The notes beneath the pieces are model-generated. The model searched no databases. It was not told where the DNA came from and was given only the letters and a program-made list of their open reading frames with translations. Both the position numbers and the translations under genes were made by a program. Below are positions 1-11,798 of a stretch of 64,000 nucleotides of DNA, piece after piece. The first letter of the stretch is position 1; each line of letters starts with the position of its first letter. Origin of the DNA: Rhynchonema sp. JSB1_4 (taxonomy: Eukaryota; Nematoda; Chromadorea; Monhysterida; Xyalidae); the NCBI GenBank assembly GCA_030248065.1, contig JASAMV010003005.1, positions 62,001-126,000 of the forward strand, read 5' to 3'.

Positions 1-199
1 CTAGGACCAGCTACGAAGGTACATACAAGGCGAAACTAAGATGCAGAGCTGAAAAAAGCCGAAAAAGCCACTTCGCACCTTTGCTTTCAAGCTTATCCTT
101 TACATGCACCACTCGCGATGAACCAACTTCGCTCACACTCGCCGGCGCCTTTGAAAACGATCTCGAGATAAATGCCTGGAAGAAGTTTTTACATTCAAA

Positions 200-983
200 A
201 CTTTGTGTAAGATGGACGAATTCTCAAATATGGTCAAACCAGCGAAGCCAGACAACGTTGACGCGCCAGCGACGGCAAAGAAGCCGATCCAAGGATGCTC
301 GACTTTGGTGAACTTGGACGCTGCTGTTGATTGTGCCGATTTCAGGGGACATTCCGTTGCGTTCAATGATTTACAGCTGTTCGTTTTTATAAGTTAGTTG
401 AGATCAAATCATTGCTGCGTTTTGAATACTGTACATAAACCCTAGCACTAACCCATTAGCAGCAGACTTGTTCGGCATTTGCACCAGACTCACACCACTA
501 AACAACATCACCAGGGCAAACCATTGCAAAAGGGACAGACGTTTGCCCATTAGGATCACGGCAAAGATGGCTGTGGTGAACAATTTCAGCTGGCTGACAA
601 TCTGGATAAGTGTATTTTGCTTCATTTTCGTTTTATTTTTTGTTAACTTAAGACCATACCATAAAAGTGGCAGCTTCGAGATGTGTGGCGCCCAAATAGA
701 ACAAGTTGGTTTGCATTGTATATAGAAATGCGGGCACGCCAACGCGAAGGGTGTCTCGGGGATGGAGAAGCACTTTTTGATAGATGAGTGATAATGCGCT
801 GAAAAAATGACCAAGTCGAGGCAATGATTCATTCAAATCATATACAACATCAAACCGAACCTGGTTACACCCTTTTCTTCAATGATGACAAGGCCGATAC
901 ACGTTGTCAGCTTCATAATTTCCGTGTAAAATACAGCCTCACTGGCCAGGTACAGTGGGACGCCTTTGCGAGCTCGAGTGTAT
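200..983 (-). CDS. SLC35A-type nucleotide-sugar transporter, partial (left edge)
   Basis: Part of a Golgi/ER nucleotide-sugar transporter of the SLC35A family (UDP-galactose, UDP-GlcNAc or CMP-sialate type), which exchanges nucleotide sugars for nucleoside monophosphates. Three phase-compatible exons are visible on the minus strand: 861-983 (TRARKGVPLYLASEAVF, the family's R-Y-S-R...Y-L-S-S-A-V region), 660-798 (VPAFLYTMQTNLFYLGATHL, the family VPSLLYTLQNNLLYVA segment) and about 449-601 (QLKLFTTAIFAVILMGKRLS, then FSGVSLVQ). A fourth lies near 220-315 (HPWIGFFAVAG...SGFAG.TIFE), matching the family's SSGFAGVYFE. Exon ends of the fourth block are uncertain, and the C-terminus lies outside the window. 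The exon for the first membrane helix was not found upstream, so the N-terminus is missing here. Family assignment is firm; the substrate cannot be read from sequence. Confidence 0.8.
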
Positions 984-1231
984 CTGCAATGTTTCGCGCT
1001 GGGCTCAGCGTTACCCCCTAGGTAAGCCCCCCTGGAACTATTCTCTTTATAGACAATCGCATCATATGACATCATGCCAACCTTATCAATAGCGAAACGT
1101 TTACATGATGATAGTGAGCGCTTTATTTTTACCCACCCCAGCGTCATCGGTCGTTTTCGTCCGCCCGGACTGAAATTAGAAACAATTAAAACGAAACATA
1201 ATTAATTCACCAAAAGCCAGCACTGACCCAC

Positions 1232-1361
1232 CTTGAACCTTAGGGCTGCCCGGCGCAGGAACAATAGCGGCAACCTTGCCATCATTAAGTTTGGTACTGA
1301 TTTTCAGCTCTCCGTTCACTTCAGGCACAATAAGAGCGTGTTTTTCGTCTTCCTCTCGCAT
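1232..1361 (-). CDS. Candidate short exon upstream of the transporter
   Basis: An open stretch starts with ATG at 1361 and encodes MREEDEKHALIVPEVNGEL followed by a Pro/Gly-rich end. It is closed by a good splice donor (CAAG|GTGGGT), phase 1. It has coding-like composition and could be the cytosolic N-terminus of the SLC35A gene on the same strand. However, its phase does not join directly to the first recognisable transporter exon, which needs phase 2, so at least one intervening exon would be required. I found no such exon. It may instead be a chance ORF. Confidence 0.25.
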
Positions 1362-2520
1362 GATTAAAATCTGAAGTCCCACTTTTTTTATTTTTCAATT
1401 TCTCATAATTTTTAACAGTGTGAAGACCTTACTATAGCATATTCATTTTTCTGCTGGCTACTAGGATACTCACGATAGGTCTAACGAAGACATCTCAGAC
1501 ACACATTTGAGCAAAATCTTACTGCCAAATCTATGCAACGTGTAACAGTTTCTGTGCGTCACTTCACTAATTACGCCCGTCAGGTTAATTGAACGAAACG
1601 TGCACACAAAGAGAGGCATGTGGTTTTGGGTTTCATTGAGAATAAACGCAACAGACATGTATAGTATGTACATTGCTCGCCTGGGCAATCCAACCCTCCT
1701 GATAAAGTTATAGGTAATATTGGATGAAGGGTAAGTATACATTCGCATAACGGAAAATCTATTACATTTTCTACAACGTTAAAATTAAGAGGTTATTATA
1801 CAGATTCACTGACTGTCACCGGAGCCCACGTTTGAGGTTCAAAGTGGAGAGTGTTTGCAATTTGTATTTGCTTTCGGTTTTTATTTTATGTTAATTGATC
1901 AACCGAGTTTGTTGAACTTTTAAGCAGACAAAGAAAGAGCGATTGGATCAAGAAAGGCGCCGCAGGAAGCTGAACAAAAGTCAAGTCAGGCGCAGACAAA
2001 CACGGTCATGGTTACCCACAAGGCAAAAGTGGGATAACAACTGTTTGTGTTCTGTCGAACACAATTTTCTAATGTTCTGCCGACAGTAACTTCTCCTTGA
2101 TGTTTTCGCTACAATAGATTCCAACCAGCTTGCAGAGAAAACCTTTTCAATAGAAACTGCATCTTCCTATCTTTATCTCACCACTAACCATCAATATGTC
2201 GATCTTTTCTCTTCATTCAGTTTCTCTCTCCACATAACCCTTCTATATGTACTGTGTGTTATCCCAATATGAACCATGTAGTCCTTTCTTCCCTATATCC
2301 GCTATGCCATGTCCGCCTCTTTCCCCTCACCTTATCTTTCTCCCACACCGCACGCTCACCCTACATAACTATAAGTTAACTTCCTTCGATTCTCTCTCGG
2401 GCAATCCCACGATTTTGACAATTCTTTCTCAACTAACAACACGTCATCGTCATTACACCGGAGTCAAGCATGAGAAGACCAAAAATCGCGATTACATCAT
2501 TGACACATACATACATAGCT

Positions 2521-2643
2521 ACAGTTCCGGGTGCAAATCTAGGCTGAAAGTTGAAGTCGCGTGCACGACAAGTACTAAACATAGGCAGCGCACGCGCGTG
2601 CACGCAACTTCAACTTTCAGCCTAGATTTGCACCCGGAACTGT
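2521..2643. repeat. Near-perfect 46-bp-arm hairpin element
   Basis: The left arm 2521-2566 and right arm 2598-2643 are reverse complements with one visible mismatch, separated by a 31-bp loop rich in CG/GC steps (gcgcacgcgcg). Transcribed on either strand it would fold into a 46-bp stem. It is most likely a very small foldback transposon (MITE); a hairpin RNA precursor is an alternative. No flanking target-site duplication could be defined. Confidence 0.75.
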
Positions 2644-3010
2644 AAGTTGAAATCAGGGGAACAGAAGAACGGAAAAACTGCAGTATGCAGCTTGGGACAC
2701 AAAACAGTGGGGCAGCCAAAAAGAACACGAGCAAGGCTGCGAAACGATAACACGCTGAAGGAACACGGACCACAACTTGAGCAGCCAAACAACGGACACA
2801 AGCCGACAAGGGCAGGTGTGCACACAAAAATATAACGAACATGCTTGCCGGCGGCTTTGTGAGTGGTAGCCGCAGATGTACACAGGTTGGGGTGCGTGTC
2901 GCAGTTTTTTCTTCCTCAACATCATTATCGTAATCAACCAACGCCAAGCCGTCAGGCATGCCATGCACCAACTATGTATTGGTCGCACAATGACTATATA
3001 AGAATCCATC

Positions 3011-3196
3011 CAAAAATTTTCCTGAATGGTAAGGCACGATCACAAGCGTTCTATTTATATTTTTTCCAAAACATTTCTGCCGATATCACGCTCACTGTGT
3101 TCAAACAGCTTCACTGCAATATCACCGGAAATGTTTTGGAAAAAATATAAATAGACGCTTGTATCTCACGACGCCTTACATCAGGAAATTTTTTTC
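3011..3196. repeat. Palindromic MITE-like element, ~80-bp arms
   Basis: Imperfect inverted repeat. The left arm runs through about 3088 and the right arm from about 3115. The matching core includes ctatttatattttttccaaa and its complement, and the outer ends share tcctga...taaggc. The arms differ by several substitutions and indels, so it is older than the neighbouring hairpin. No coding capacity. Confidence 0.65.
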
Positions 3197-3831
3197 TTAT
3201 ATATCATTGTCGCCAATACAATGATACTAATCCATGGTGCAGATATGTACCTACCGAAAACAACAACTTTGATACAGTCGGTGCCCAACTCATACCAGGA
3301 CCGACACATCGCGTTTGCGGCTCAGATTGGTCGGAACGAAAGGACCGTGATTGACAATTTACAAGACACAGCCAATCAGAAAACAAGCTCTGATATTTCA
3401 GGCAAGAAAAAGCGTGGCGATCAATAGTTCGCAAGGTCGGTTATCAACGTAGTGCGATCAACAGCAAAACTCAAAGTGTCAAACCGCAACGATCAGTTCC
3501 AGCGGCGGCGAACTTCCCCTCTGAACCTAAGTTGACAAGAAGACAACAGGACAAAGAAGACTGCACTTTCACTGGATTCTTGCTGATACCTACAAAACTC
3601 ACTGTAACCAAAACTATACGCCAAAAATTTCTCTTCCTTTTTGTGATAGTCCAACTTTGCTTGCCCCTCATTTTTATTTATTTTATCATTTTGTAATAAA
3701 AATTATCTCAAACCCTGCAAGACGACAGATTCTAGTTGAGACACAGAAGCGAGAGCGGTTTTTGAAAGAATAAATCAACCATGTGAAAGTGAAAACAGAA
3801 TGCAGGATGGTCTAAGAGTCTTATCCCTTCG

Positions 3832-4338
3832 TTAAAGTGGCCCCGCCGCTATTGTTTTTTGGGTTTTGGACCTCGGTTTTTTTATATTAATCGTTAGTTG
3901 GCACTGGGATGAAGAACATTAACCTTCAAGAACACCACAACTACGTACCAGAAGATCCACCAACAGGCCAGGGAACAAAAAAAATTGGCAGGAATCAGGA
4001 TGTCAATGGTAAATTCAAATCACAAGGTGTGGTATAGGCGGCGCGTGACGGTAGGTTGAAAAACATTTATTATTTACAATAGAGCTAATGCTTTATCGGG
4101 TACCGAACCGTCGCCTATATACGCCCCAGGATTAATTTCATTCATTCCATATCATGTGCAATGCGTCAATATAGACAGTTTTTTCCCATAACCATTTGGT
4201 GGATCTATTTGGGTGGTTAATCGCCATTTTGGTGAAGTTCGTCAAAACTAATGTTTTTGATCTCGATGCCAACAAACGATATAAGTCAAAAAACCGAGGT
4301 CGAAAACCAAAAAAACAATAGCGGCGGGGCCGCTTTAA
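3832..4338. mobile_element. 507-bp non-autonomous DNA element bounded by TTAA
   Basis: Inverted terminal repeats of about 50 bp begin TTAAAGTGGCCCCGCCGC on the left and end in the complement, gcggggccgctttaa, on the right; they continue through a shared run (ctattgttttttgggttttg) and cctcggtttttt. Both ends abut TTAA, as expected for a TTAA target-site duplication (piggyBac-like). A TA duplication with ends starting AAG is equally compatible. The interior has no convincing ORF, so this is a MITE mobilised in trans. Confidence 0.7.
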
Positions 4339-4555
4339 GGATAGTGTGCAGTAAATGCATGTAAATAAGCTTCAATTCGACTGAAAATTAGGTGCCGGGT
4401 TTTTGACCCGATCCGAATATGGTTTTCAACTTTTAGTCCGGGACACTTTGAGCCCAAAAATTTGTTTTCGAACCCAGACAGAGCACTTCGTTGAGAAATT
4501 GCGCAAAAATCACGTCAGAATCGGAATAAACGCAATTTAAAATTCCTTATGTGCT

Positions 4556-4678
4556 AATTTTCAGCTCTACCGGAGCATTTTTGAAAATTATAGGTCCTTG
4601 TCTGGACCGAGAGTGAACACATTCTCGGTCCAGACAAGGACAAAAAATTAAAAAAATGCTCCGATTGAGCTGAAAATT
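4556..4678. repeat. Inverted repeat with 58-bp arms
   Basis: The arm at 4556-4613 (ending gtccttgtctggaccgagag) is mirrored by 4621-4678 across a spacer of about 7 bp. Part of the arm (tgctccgattgagctgaaa) recurs in diverged form near 4800-4830, suggesting a larger repeat family occupying about 4.4-4.95 kb. No ORF. Confidence 0.6.
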
Positions 4679-4969
4679 GATAGGCAGGGGTTTCAACAGG
4701 CGCTGATTCCAATTCTAAATCTTTTTGCCCAAGTTCTTAACGAACTTGCTGGTCTGGATCAGAAAATACATTATCGGCCAACACCAATAACCAATTTTCA
4801 AAAATGTTCCGATTGAGCTGAAATTGGAAGACGAACAGGGGGTCTTAAAATTGGTAATTTGAATTCCGGTGATTCTTTTTGCGCGTACCATTCTAAAGTC
4901 AATGTCTTGGCCCAAAATTCATTCTAGTGCAGGATCAAGACTTAAATTTTTAAGGGCCCCAACGGGTTA

Positions 4970-5970
4970 CGAATAAGTTCACCACACATGGAAGTTATAG
5001 ATTGGCAATGCAATTGCTCGACTGGGAGCTAAGTACAGTATGTCAAGCCTGACCAATTAGTGCATCCATTTTATTTGAAGCAAGCATGGAAGTTCAAGCT
5101 ACAAGGGATAAATCGTAACACCGCTATCGCGCCCTCCCCGATTCCCCGTGTCAAAAAAACCCGGTACCTAATCTTCCTTCAAATTGAAGCTTGCGTTTCC
5201 TTCATACTATCCTTAACTTAGGAGAGGGACTTTTGGACCGCCCTGTATATCGTAAGCGACAATGCAATTCAAGAAAGCTGAAATTCGCAAAAGTGTCAAA
5301 GAACATAAAAGTGAAAGCCTGGACGCAATTGGTTGTGCATTCGTTTTTTGTTGTTTTTTGCACCCATGGAGTTTGTTGTCATTTCAGAACTCTATTCGTT
5401 TGTTTAGTAGGGATTTCTATTGTTTTTGGTGCGAGGAAACAAACTATTTTCTTACACCAAAACGCTTGCTTTTTTGCATATTGGTTTTTCAATGTTTCAC
5501 TGTTCAATTTGCACCATTGGTTTTTTGCGCAGCATTATACACACTTTTGGCCTATTAGTTCGCATTGGTAATCGCCATAACTATCGATATGGTATTAGGA
5601 TGTTTTGACGATGGTTTACACTGACCTATAACCCCCTTTAACAATTTTGACGACAAAACATCCAGATATGGTTTTTGTTAACTTTACTTTCGACAGTGTC
5701 CAAGCGGCAAGCTTGCTTCAAACACCAACACTGCGCTATTCTGGTGTTCCGGAATGGTCAGAACTTGCGACTAGTTGCACAATTACGTAACCCGTTAATG
5801 CACAAAGACCAAAGTGGCCAAATAACCTACAAAAAAAACTTTTTAGTACGTCCAGGTGCGAGTGCGAAAAACCAATGGTCAAAAAATCCAAGGGCTTTTA
5901 GTTCCAATTATGTCCAGTGATGTTTAATGTGTTTACAATTGTCAAAGAACTTCTTTCAGGAGCTTGATCT
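4970..5970. other. Non-coding stretch before the receptor 3' end
   Basis: Short overlapping ORFs in T-rich sequence (about 5190-5600 and 5675-5920) show no family motif, start context or exon structure. Nothing else is supported. The part next to 5974 would carry the 3' untranslated region of the nicotinic receptor gene. Confidence 0.4.
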
Positions 5971-5973
5971 TTT

Positions 5974-8900
5974 TCAAGCTGACAAGTGCGGCGCTCTACA
6001 CAGTATGCCAATGGTGCTAATGACCAGAAATACACTAAACAGCACCATGCACAGTCGATCAACCACCATCGCTGCGTAACGCCAGTCACATTTTGCCTGA
6101 AATGGCAATGACAACAGTTCAACCGGCTCAAAACCGGAAATATTAAGAAAAAATATTCAAAAATTCATTTTCAGTATTTGACATTTGAAAAGTCACCTGT
6201 TCATCTTCATCCTCTCTGCGCATTCGATCGGTGATGAAACGAAGTTCCTTCAACACAGTTGTTGAACTGGCGTCTGCACCGAACGCAGCGTCGTCGAGAC
6301 TGTCTCCCGCCACTGAAGGCACCATCGCGCCGACCGCCTGACGACAGACAAGCAGTTGTGTTCGTCACGTCAGTATTTGTCTGGTTTTCGGTAAGTGTGT
6401 CCATGGCAAATTATATTTTGCACAATCTTATCTCAGTACAAACGCTCTCGCATGATTTCACGCTCGCGCGCATGATCTTACAAGGTCATACTGTATATCT
6501 GCGCAATAGTTGCACGTTACAGCATTTGCACATTGAACAAAGTTATTGCGTCAGCTGCGCTGCTGTTGTTTGACAACGTGTGGTCTGACTGCTGATCTGC
6601 AATATGCACCCCTTAGCCGACACCAAGAAAACGACATTTTGTGTAGTTTAAAATCGCTCTCCAAAAATTTTTACACATACGCGTTCGTGGTGTAGCGGTT
6701 AGCATGGATGCCTTCCAAGCATTCGATCCGGGTTCGACTCCCGGCGAACGCATTTTGCAATTTCTATTGTGAACCAAAAACTTTATTTTGTTGTTTTAAA
6801 ATTAAAATTAAAGAAAAATACATACCTTATACTCGGGTGGATTATGGTGGTTACCAACGTGCTGGCTGCTATTCGAGTTTGGCATCAGCACATGTGTTGA
6901 ACTGCTGTGTCTTGCCGGGTTGGTGTCCCAGCGCATCAGCTGACAATGGAAAGATGTACATATGTACAAATTTCTGAACTTTTTCAGAAAGAAATCCACC
7001 AATGGCCCACCATTTTCGGATTATCCAAATCCAGCACATTAGCCAGCAGTGACTTGTTGACTCCCTTGACATCACCAGTCATCATTGACCGACTCTCTAT
7101 CGATGCGCGTTTCGGGTCGCGGGTCGTGTCCTTGTTTACATCAGACCATGGTGGAGCGGGACGGACGGGACTGAGGACTGACTCTTTATTTTAATTCCAA
7201 TAATTCAACATTGTGTCTTATATACCTTGCGGCAGCCGGTCGTGACATCAACAACAACCATGGAAGCCATTCGAGGAACAAGCTGCGCAAGAATGGATGC
7301 ATTTCATGTGTCTCCGGCGTGCGATGGTGCAGATTCAGGACTGAAAGATCAAAATGGGGAGAAAATAAATACAATTAAGAATGCAATGAAAGGGAAAATC
7401 ACCAAAAAACGCACCCAATACAGTGAAAACGACGCTGGCACTGACCACCATCATAATACACGACAGATAGGTGGAGATGAGGGGCACGGCCTCGGACGTA
7501 CGCGGCAGAGTCTCGGCCGCCATCAACAGGAACACACACAGTGACATGAAGATGGTCACACCTGGCAGAAAGGGGGTCATTTGATGGTGCACACTGATCG
7601 TTTACTGGTGGCGTTTGACAGGTGAACAGTTGGGGTCGATGAAAAGTTATTATGCGTTGGCGAGATTGGGGATGCTGACTGCTAAGACCTGTTGGAGCTA
7701 AAGCGCATCAAATGCAACCAACTGGCAGACTATCAATCGTGGTACCAAAGTGGTCGCGATACCAAATTTACACTTGGGATGCAAGTTCAGCTGTTCAGTT
7801 GTTCCCACGACCCACATTCATCTTTCACTATTCCTATGCGGTCTCACGTCGGAGACGAAAAGCTTAGCACCAGAACGTCGGCACCGATCACAGTGTCAAC
7901 TTGGTATGAAGGAGATCAACTAGGTACATACGGTTATCGAATCAGTTACGCACAAGATGTGCACTCGTATACTCAACTCTGTCGCCGATCATGCATCAAC
8001 GCACTCACCCAACGCCAATTTCTCCCCGCTTTCCTGTGGTAGCGTGAAGCCGAGCAATGTCAACGCAGATATCAGAGTGGCGGGTACGACCAGATTGAGT
8101 GTGTAGTACAATGTACGTCTGCGCACCCACACTGTGAATGTCACATCGTAGTACGGATCGGGGCAACACTCGTATTTCATCGAATTACGCACGCTCGTCA
8201 CAGCTGTGTGAAACATTAGAGAGATTTGCACTGCACCCGCTTGATAGCGATCCTCATAATTCGGCCGTCCATATACCTAGTGACCGAAAGTGTAATGGTC
8301 TCCCCGATTTACCGATAGTTTATTCCTAACCGCTCTATGAATATTTTTATAGTGACTAAAGTTGCTCCTGATCACAGGTAACTATACGAAAAGGTAAAAT
8401 GTATTTCGCGTACCTCAGACGCGTCTGATTTGTATAATCAAACTGGACAGCAGAAAACCGCACCGATTACAATTTCAAGTTATTCGACACTCATTCCAAA
8501 CGGTACAGTACATACCCATGAGTTTCCACTCTCCATTTTTGGTGTACGTGTCCAAGCTAACAGTGCCATTTCTCAAATCAATCTGCGTTCCGCTGAACGT
8601 CCAACTGCCGAACTTCAGCGGACAATGTTGGTCATCGAATGGGAACCTGAACGGATGTTGGATCCATGCATGTGTTAAGAGATATGAAGATCTTCGACCC
8701 CCCGGGGTCCTACTTTTACTGTATTCTGGACGGTGGAGAGTCGAGACCCTGACCGCACCGAAAGCAGGCAAGTCGGAAGTCAGCGCGATTGCTCGCGGAG
8801 AAGACCGAAGCGCCTCAGAATCGGGGGCACAGTTGGAACTCGGCTTAATCTCTTGTTGGACGGAAATGCATTAATAAATAAAATGTCTTGATTACCTATT

Positions 8901-10319
8901 GCTTAGGCATGACCTATTGCGCATGAATTGGGTTTGGTTTTAAGAGATAAAAGTGAAAATGGAATGAGTTTGAGGTTTTATATTTTATTAAAAATAAGAT
9001 TTGTTAGATAAGGCAATGGGCGCGCGAGAGTGAGAGAAAAGCAAAGACTATAGGCGTGATCGCACCTAAGCGAGCACCATTTCCCGTGTTCTACGTCGTG
9101 GCTGATTGGTTTTGACAAAAAGTCAACCAGCGACGTAAAAGTCGAACACGTGCAATTTGGGAAATGAGTAATGAGAACTGAGGAAATAGTGCTCGGGCCG
9201 TCTTTAAATACTCGATCGCGTTTCTTTTTCTCTTGTCGATCCATTACGGATTAATTACTATAAGATAATTGGACGGCTCTTACTTGTGATTGGCTAGAGA
9301 AAGATATTTGAATTTAGAGCAAAGAAATAAGAATGACAATGCAATTAAAGAGAATGGGTTACGGTAACGCAGGATCAAGCGCGGAGATTCAAATGGGCTA
9401 ATCCCGAATCCCCGCAGATACATAGTACCTGAACCAAAACCGGTAGATTCACTTACCATTGAACATCAATTTTGCAAGTGCTTTGAATGATGCCCGGTGG
9501 GATCCAGTTGATATCACCAGTGCTGCAAATAGTGTCAAGTTTTTGTTTAACCCGTGGGTACACCTGGGTCTCCTCAGCGCAGCACCTACTAAACCAACCT
9601 GTAAACCACAGCATTGGTCGGCCAAGTCGAGTCGAACTGCGTGTCGGCACTGTTGTACAGCAGGACGTCCGGCTTCCAGATTCTGTCGATCGGCAGTCTC
9701 ACCTCCGACACACCTCCGTAGGCCTTGGGGTCCCATTCGAGGTACACATCGCGCCAATCCTGAATGGGCAAGGCGAAAAGTGAATGAAACATTGGGGTCA
9801 GATGAGGATGAACATTTGAAACGCTCACAAGACGCATCCAGACGTTGACGATCATCAGTTGCGACTTGGCTTGCTGAAATGTTGTTGAGGTGAATACGAC
9901 CGTGTTCAATTTCACAATGTAATTCGTGTGTCTCGTGCTTAACTTGGCTGTGTAATGTCTCAGCGGTCACTAGAAACAAAATCGTTTACTCCTTCATAGT
10001 ATCGTCCCTGAAATATCAAGCGCACTCACAATGTCCACAATTTGCTGCACGTCCATACCCAATGTGATCACAACGGGGTCACTTTCGTTCTTCACCGGTC
10101 GCACCAACGGGTTGTACGTGGCCAACAGATCCATGTACAGCTGCTTCTCATAGTCGCCCGCCCAGATTTCTGCAAACATTTTTTCATACTTCGCTTCTGA
10201 TTTAGATCGTTAATTTTGGAAGACGAGACCGTTAGTTATTAGACGGTCTGGACCAACGCACACTCACCTTTGAGAAGGACGATCAAGACGAAAGCGATGA
10301 CTTGATAGGCATAATTCAT
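5974..10319 (-). CDS. Nicotinic acetylcholine receptor, alpha-type subunit (alpha-7/ACR-16-like), 12 exons
   Basis: Ligand-gated cation channel of the Cys-loop family. Exons, 5' to 3': 10268-10319, 10030-10169, 9829-9873, 9599-9759, 9457-9522, 8516-8646, 8009-8203, 7415-7561, 7226-7340, 6826-6973, 6197-6337, 5974-6096. All have GT-AG borders, the phases close exactly, and the model is 487 aa. Residues 1-17 are a hydrophobic signal peptide. The Cys-loop is C149-C163 with exactly 13 residues between and FPFDDQHC. The vicinal pair YECC (C211-C212) marks an agonist-binding alpha subunit. Helix 2 begins [14 protein letters not shown], with the GEK of cation-selective channels. [13 protein letters not shown] precedes the last helix ([18 protein letters not shown]). 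The 45-bp third exon matches the usual size of this exon in vertebrate nicotinic receptors. The cytoplasmic loop is short and His/Ser-rich. Best fit is an alpha-7-like homomer-forming subunit; exact orthology needs a tree. Confidence 0.93.
6681..6752 (+). tRNA. tRNA-Gly (anticodon UCC)
   Basis: A 72-nt cloverleaf. The acceptor stem GCGTTCG pairs with CGAACGC, the D arm is GTGTAGCGGTTAGCAT, the anticodon loop is CTTCCAA giving UCC, and the T arm CGGGTTCGACTCCCG contains the B box. The discriminator base is A and a T4 run follows (attttg). It lies inside intron 10 of the nicotinic receptor gene, on the opposite strand. Confidence 0.95.
9073..9197. repeat. Imperfect inverted repeat in a receptor intron
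   Basis: Within the 8647-9456 intron of the nicotinic receptor gene, cgagcaccatttccc...gtgttctacgtcg...gattggttttgac faces gtcaaccagcgacgta...gaacac...gggaaatg...tgctcg. The stem is interrupted by several mismatched blocks. It looks like a decayed MITE; no target duplication was identified. Confidence 0.45.
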
Positions 10320-11798
10320 GATTCGTTGAATTAATATAAACAGGAATTGAGCAATAAATTGGGAAATTCAGAAATACTAGAGGATCAAAATTTCAGTATG
10401 GATCCCACAGGGACGTACATAACTTTATCTCCACACCAGGACGTAAGCTTTATCTGAAACGCCATCGTTCGACTACGGTAGCTGTATGGAGAAGGACCAA
10501 AGAGGGACCATGTGCAATCCCACAGTGACGCACCAGTGCGTCTAAGTTTGGAAGCTTCCTACCTAATCAGGAAGTGATAATCGCTCTTTTATCAAAAAAC
10601 GTTTCGCCAAATTTTTCACATTTGTTTAGACCCAGCGTGGTTTGCCAGTCGCCGAAAGACCTAGCTCGTGAAGACCTAAGGGCTCCATAATCGAGTGTTT
10701 CGCACTTCACGAAAAGTTTGCTCGACCAGAAATGTCCACTTAGATGGCGGTATCGGGCATACAACGAAGTTGAAAATACACTAAAGTTCGCATGCTTGTT
10801 GTGATTAATGTACTCGCGTCGTGCAACAAAAGTTTGTGAGACGAAAAGTGAAGACTGGTCATGTACTTTTGCGGTGCTTCTGACCGTCTAAAAATTGTAA
10901 ACACGTGGAATTGATGTCTTAGTCATGTCACAAAAATTGAGACAATTTTCTGTCCCGAATATTTTCCAGCGAGAACATGAAAGAAAAAAGTTAAGCATAA
11001 TAAGAGTCAGAATAACGTATGGCACATGAATTCTATGTGACAGCTGTGGAAAAGATGCTGAAGATAAGAAATTTGAGTTTCAGTCTCAGTTTCTTGTGTG
11101 AGTATCTTTGGCATGTAATAACATATTGTTCGATAGTCCTGACTTTTGTGCGCGCTGGCAGGCAGGCAGTTTTTCGGTTGTGATAAATTCTTGGCCCATG
11201 CCGCTTTGGCCCCTCGGGGACTTGCGTCCTCACCCGGCGACACCCGGACCGGGACCCGGCCGTTTTGATGGATGATCGACAAACATGGGAAAAGTTGATT
11301 CAAAGTTGCCTGATTTTGCAAGACCAATGGAGGCGGCGGTTGAAACCGCAAAGGAAGAAACGTGAACGCTGTGAAGTCAGGGAAATCCGGCTAAGTCAGG
11401 AACTTTTGGAACGTCCTAAGTACCATTGTATGTGCAGCACGTAAACAACAGGGAATTATGCAGCAGCAAGACAGTTATCGGTGGGCCACATCTTTGACTG
11501 CCCTCATGCAAAAACAAAAAAGAGCTGCAAAAGTTTTTGTTCACTCAAGAACGCTCGCATGGAACACTTTTGGCGCAGCAAATAGAAACTTTGTTTTTAT
11601 TCGCGGTTACTTTGAGTTATGAAACTCGAATATATAAGAGCGAAAATGATCAAAAGTTATTGCCCTCAGAAACAGAAAACAAGTTGATTGAATTTGGGCT
11701 GTCAGTTGCCCAGCTGAAATATTAGTTTAGCGGCAAGCCAATAAAAACCTTGCTTCTCAACAGTTTTTTGTTATTGGCTCTTACGTCAATGGTCAAGG
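10320..11798. other. Upstream region of the receptor gene, no gene seen
   Basis: Short ORFs here (for example 10567-10764 and 11007-11351, minus) lack any recognisable motif or splice structure. The promoter of the nicotinic receptor gene should lie in the part next to 10320, but no core promoter element stands out. Confidence 0.4.
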
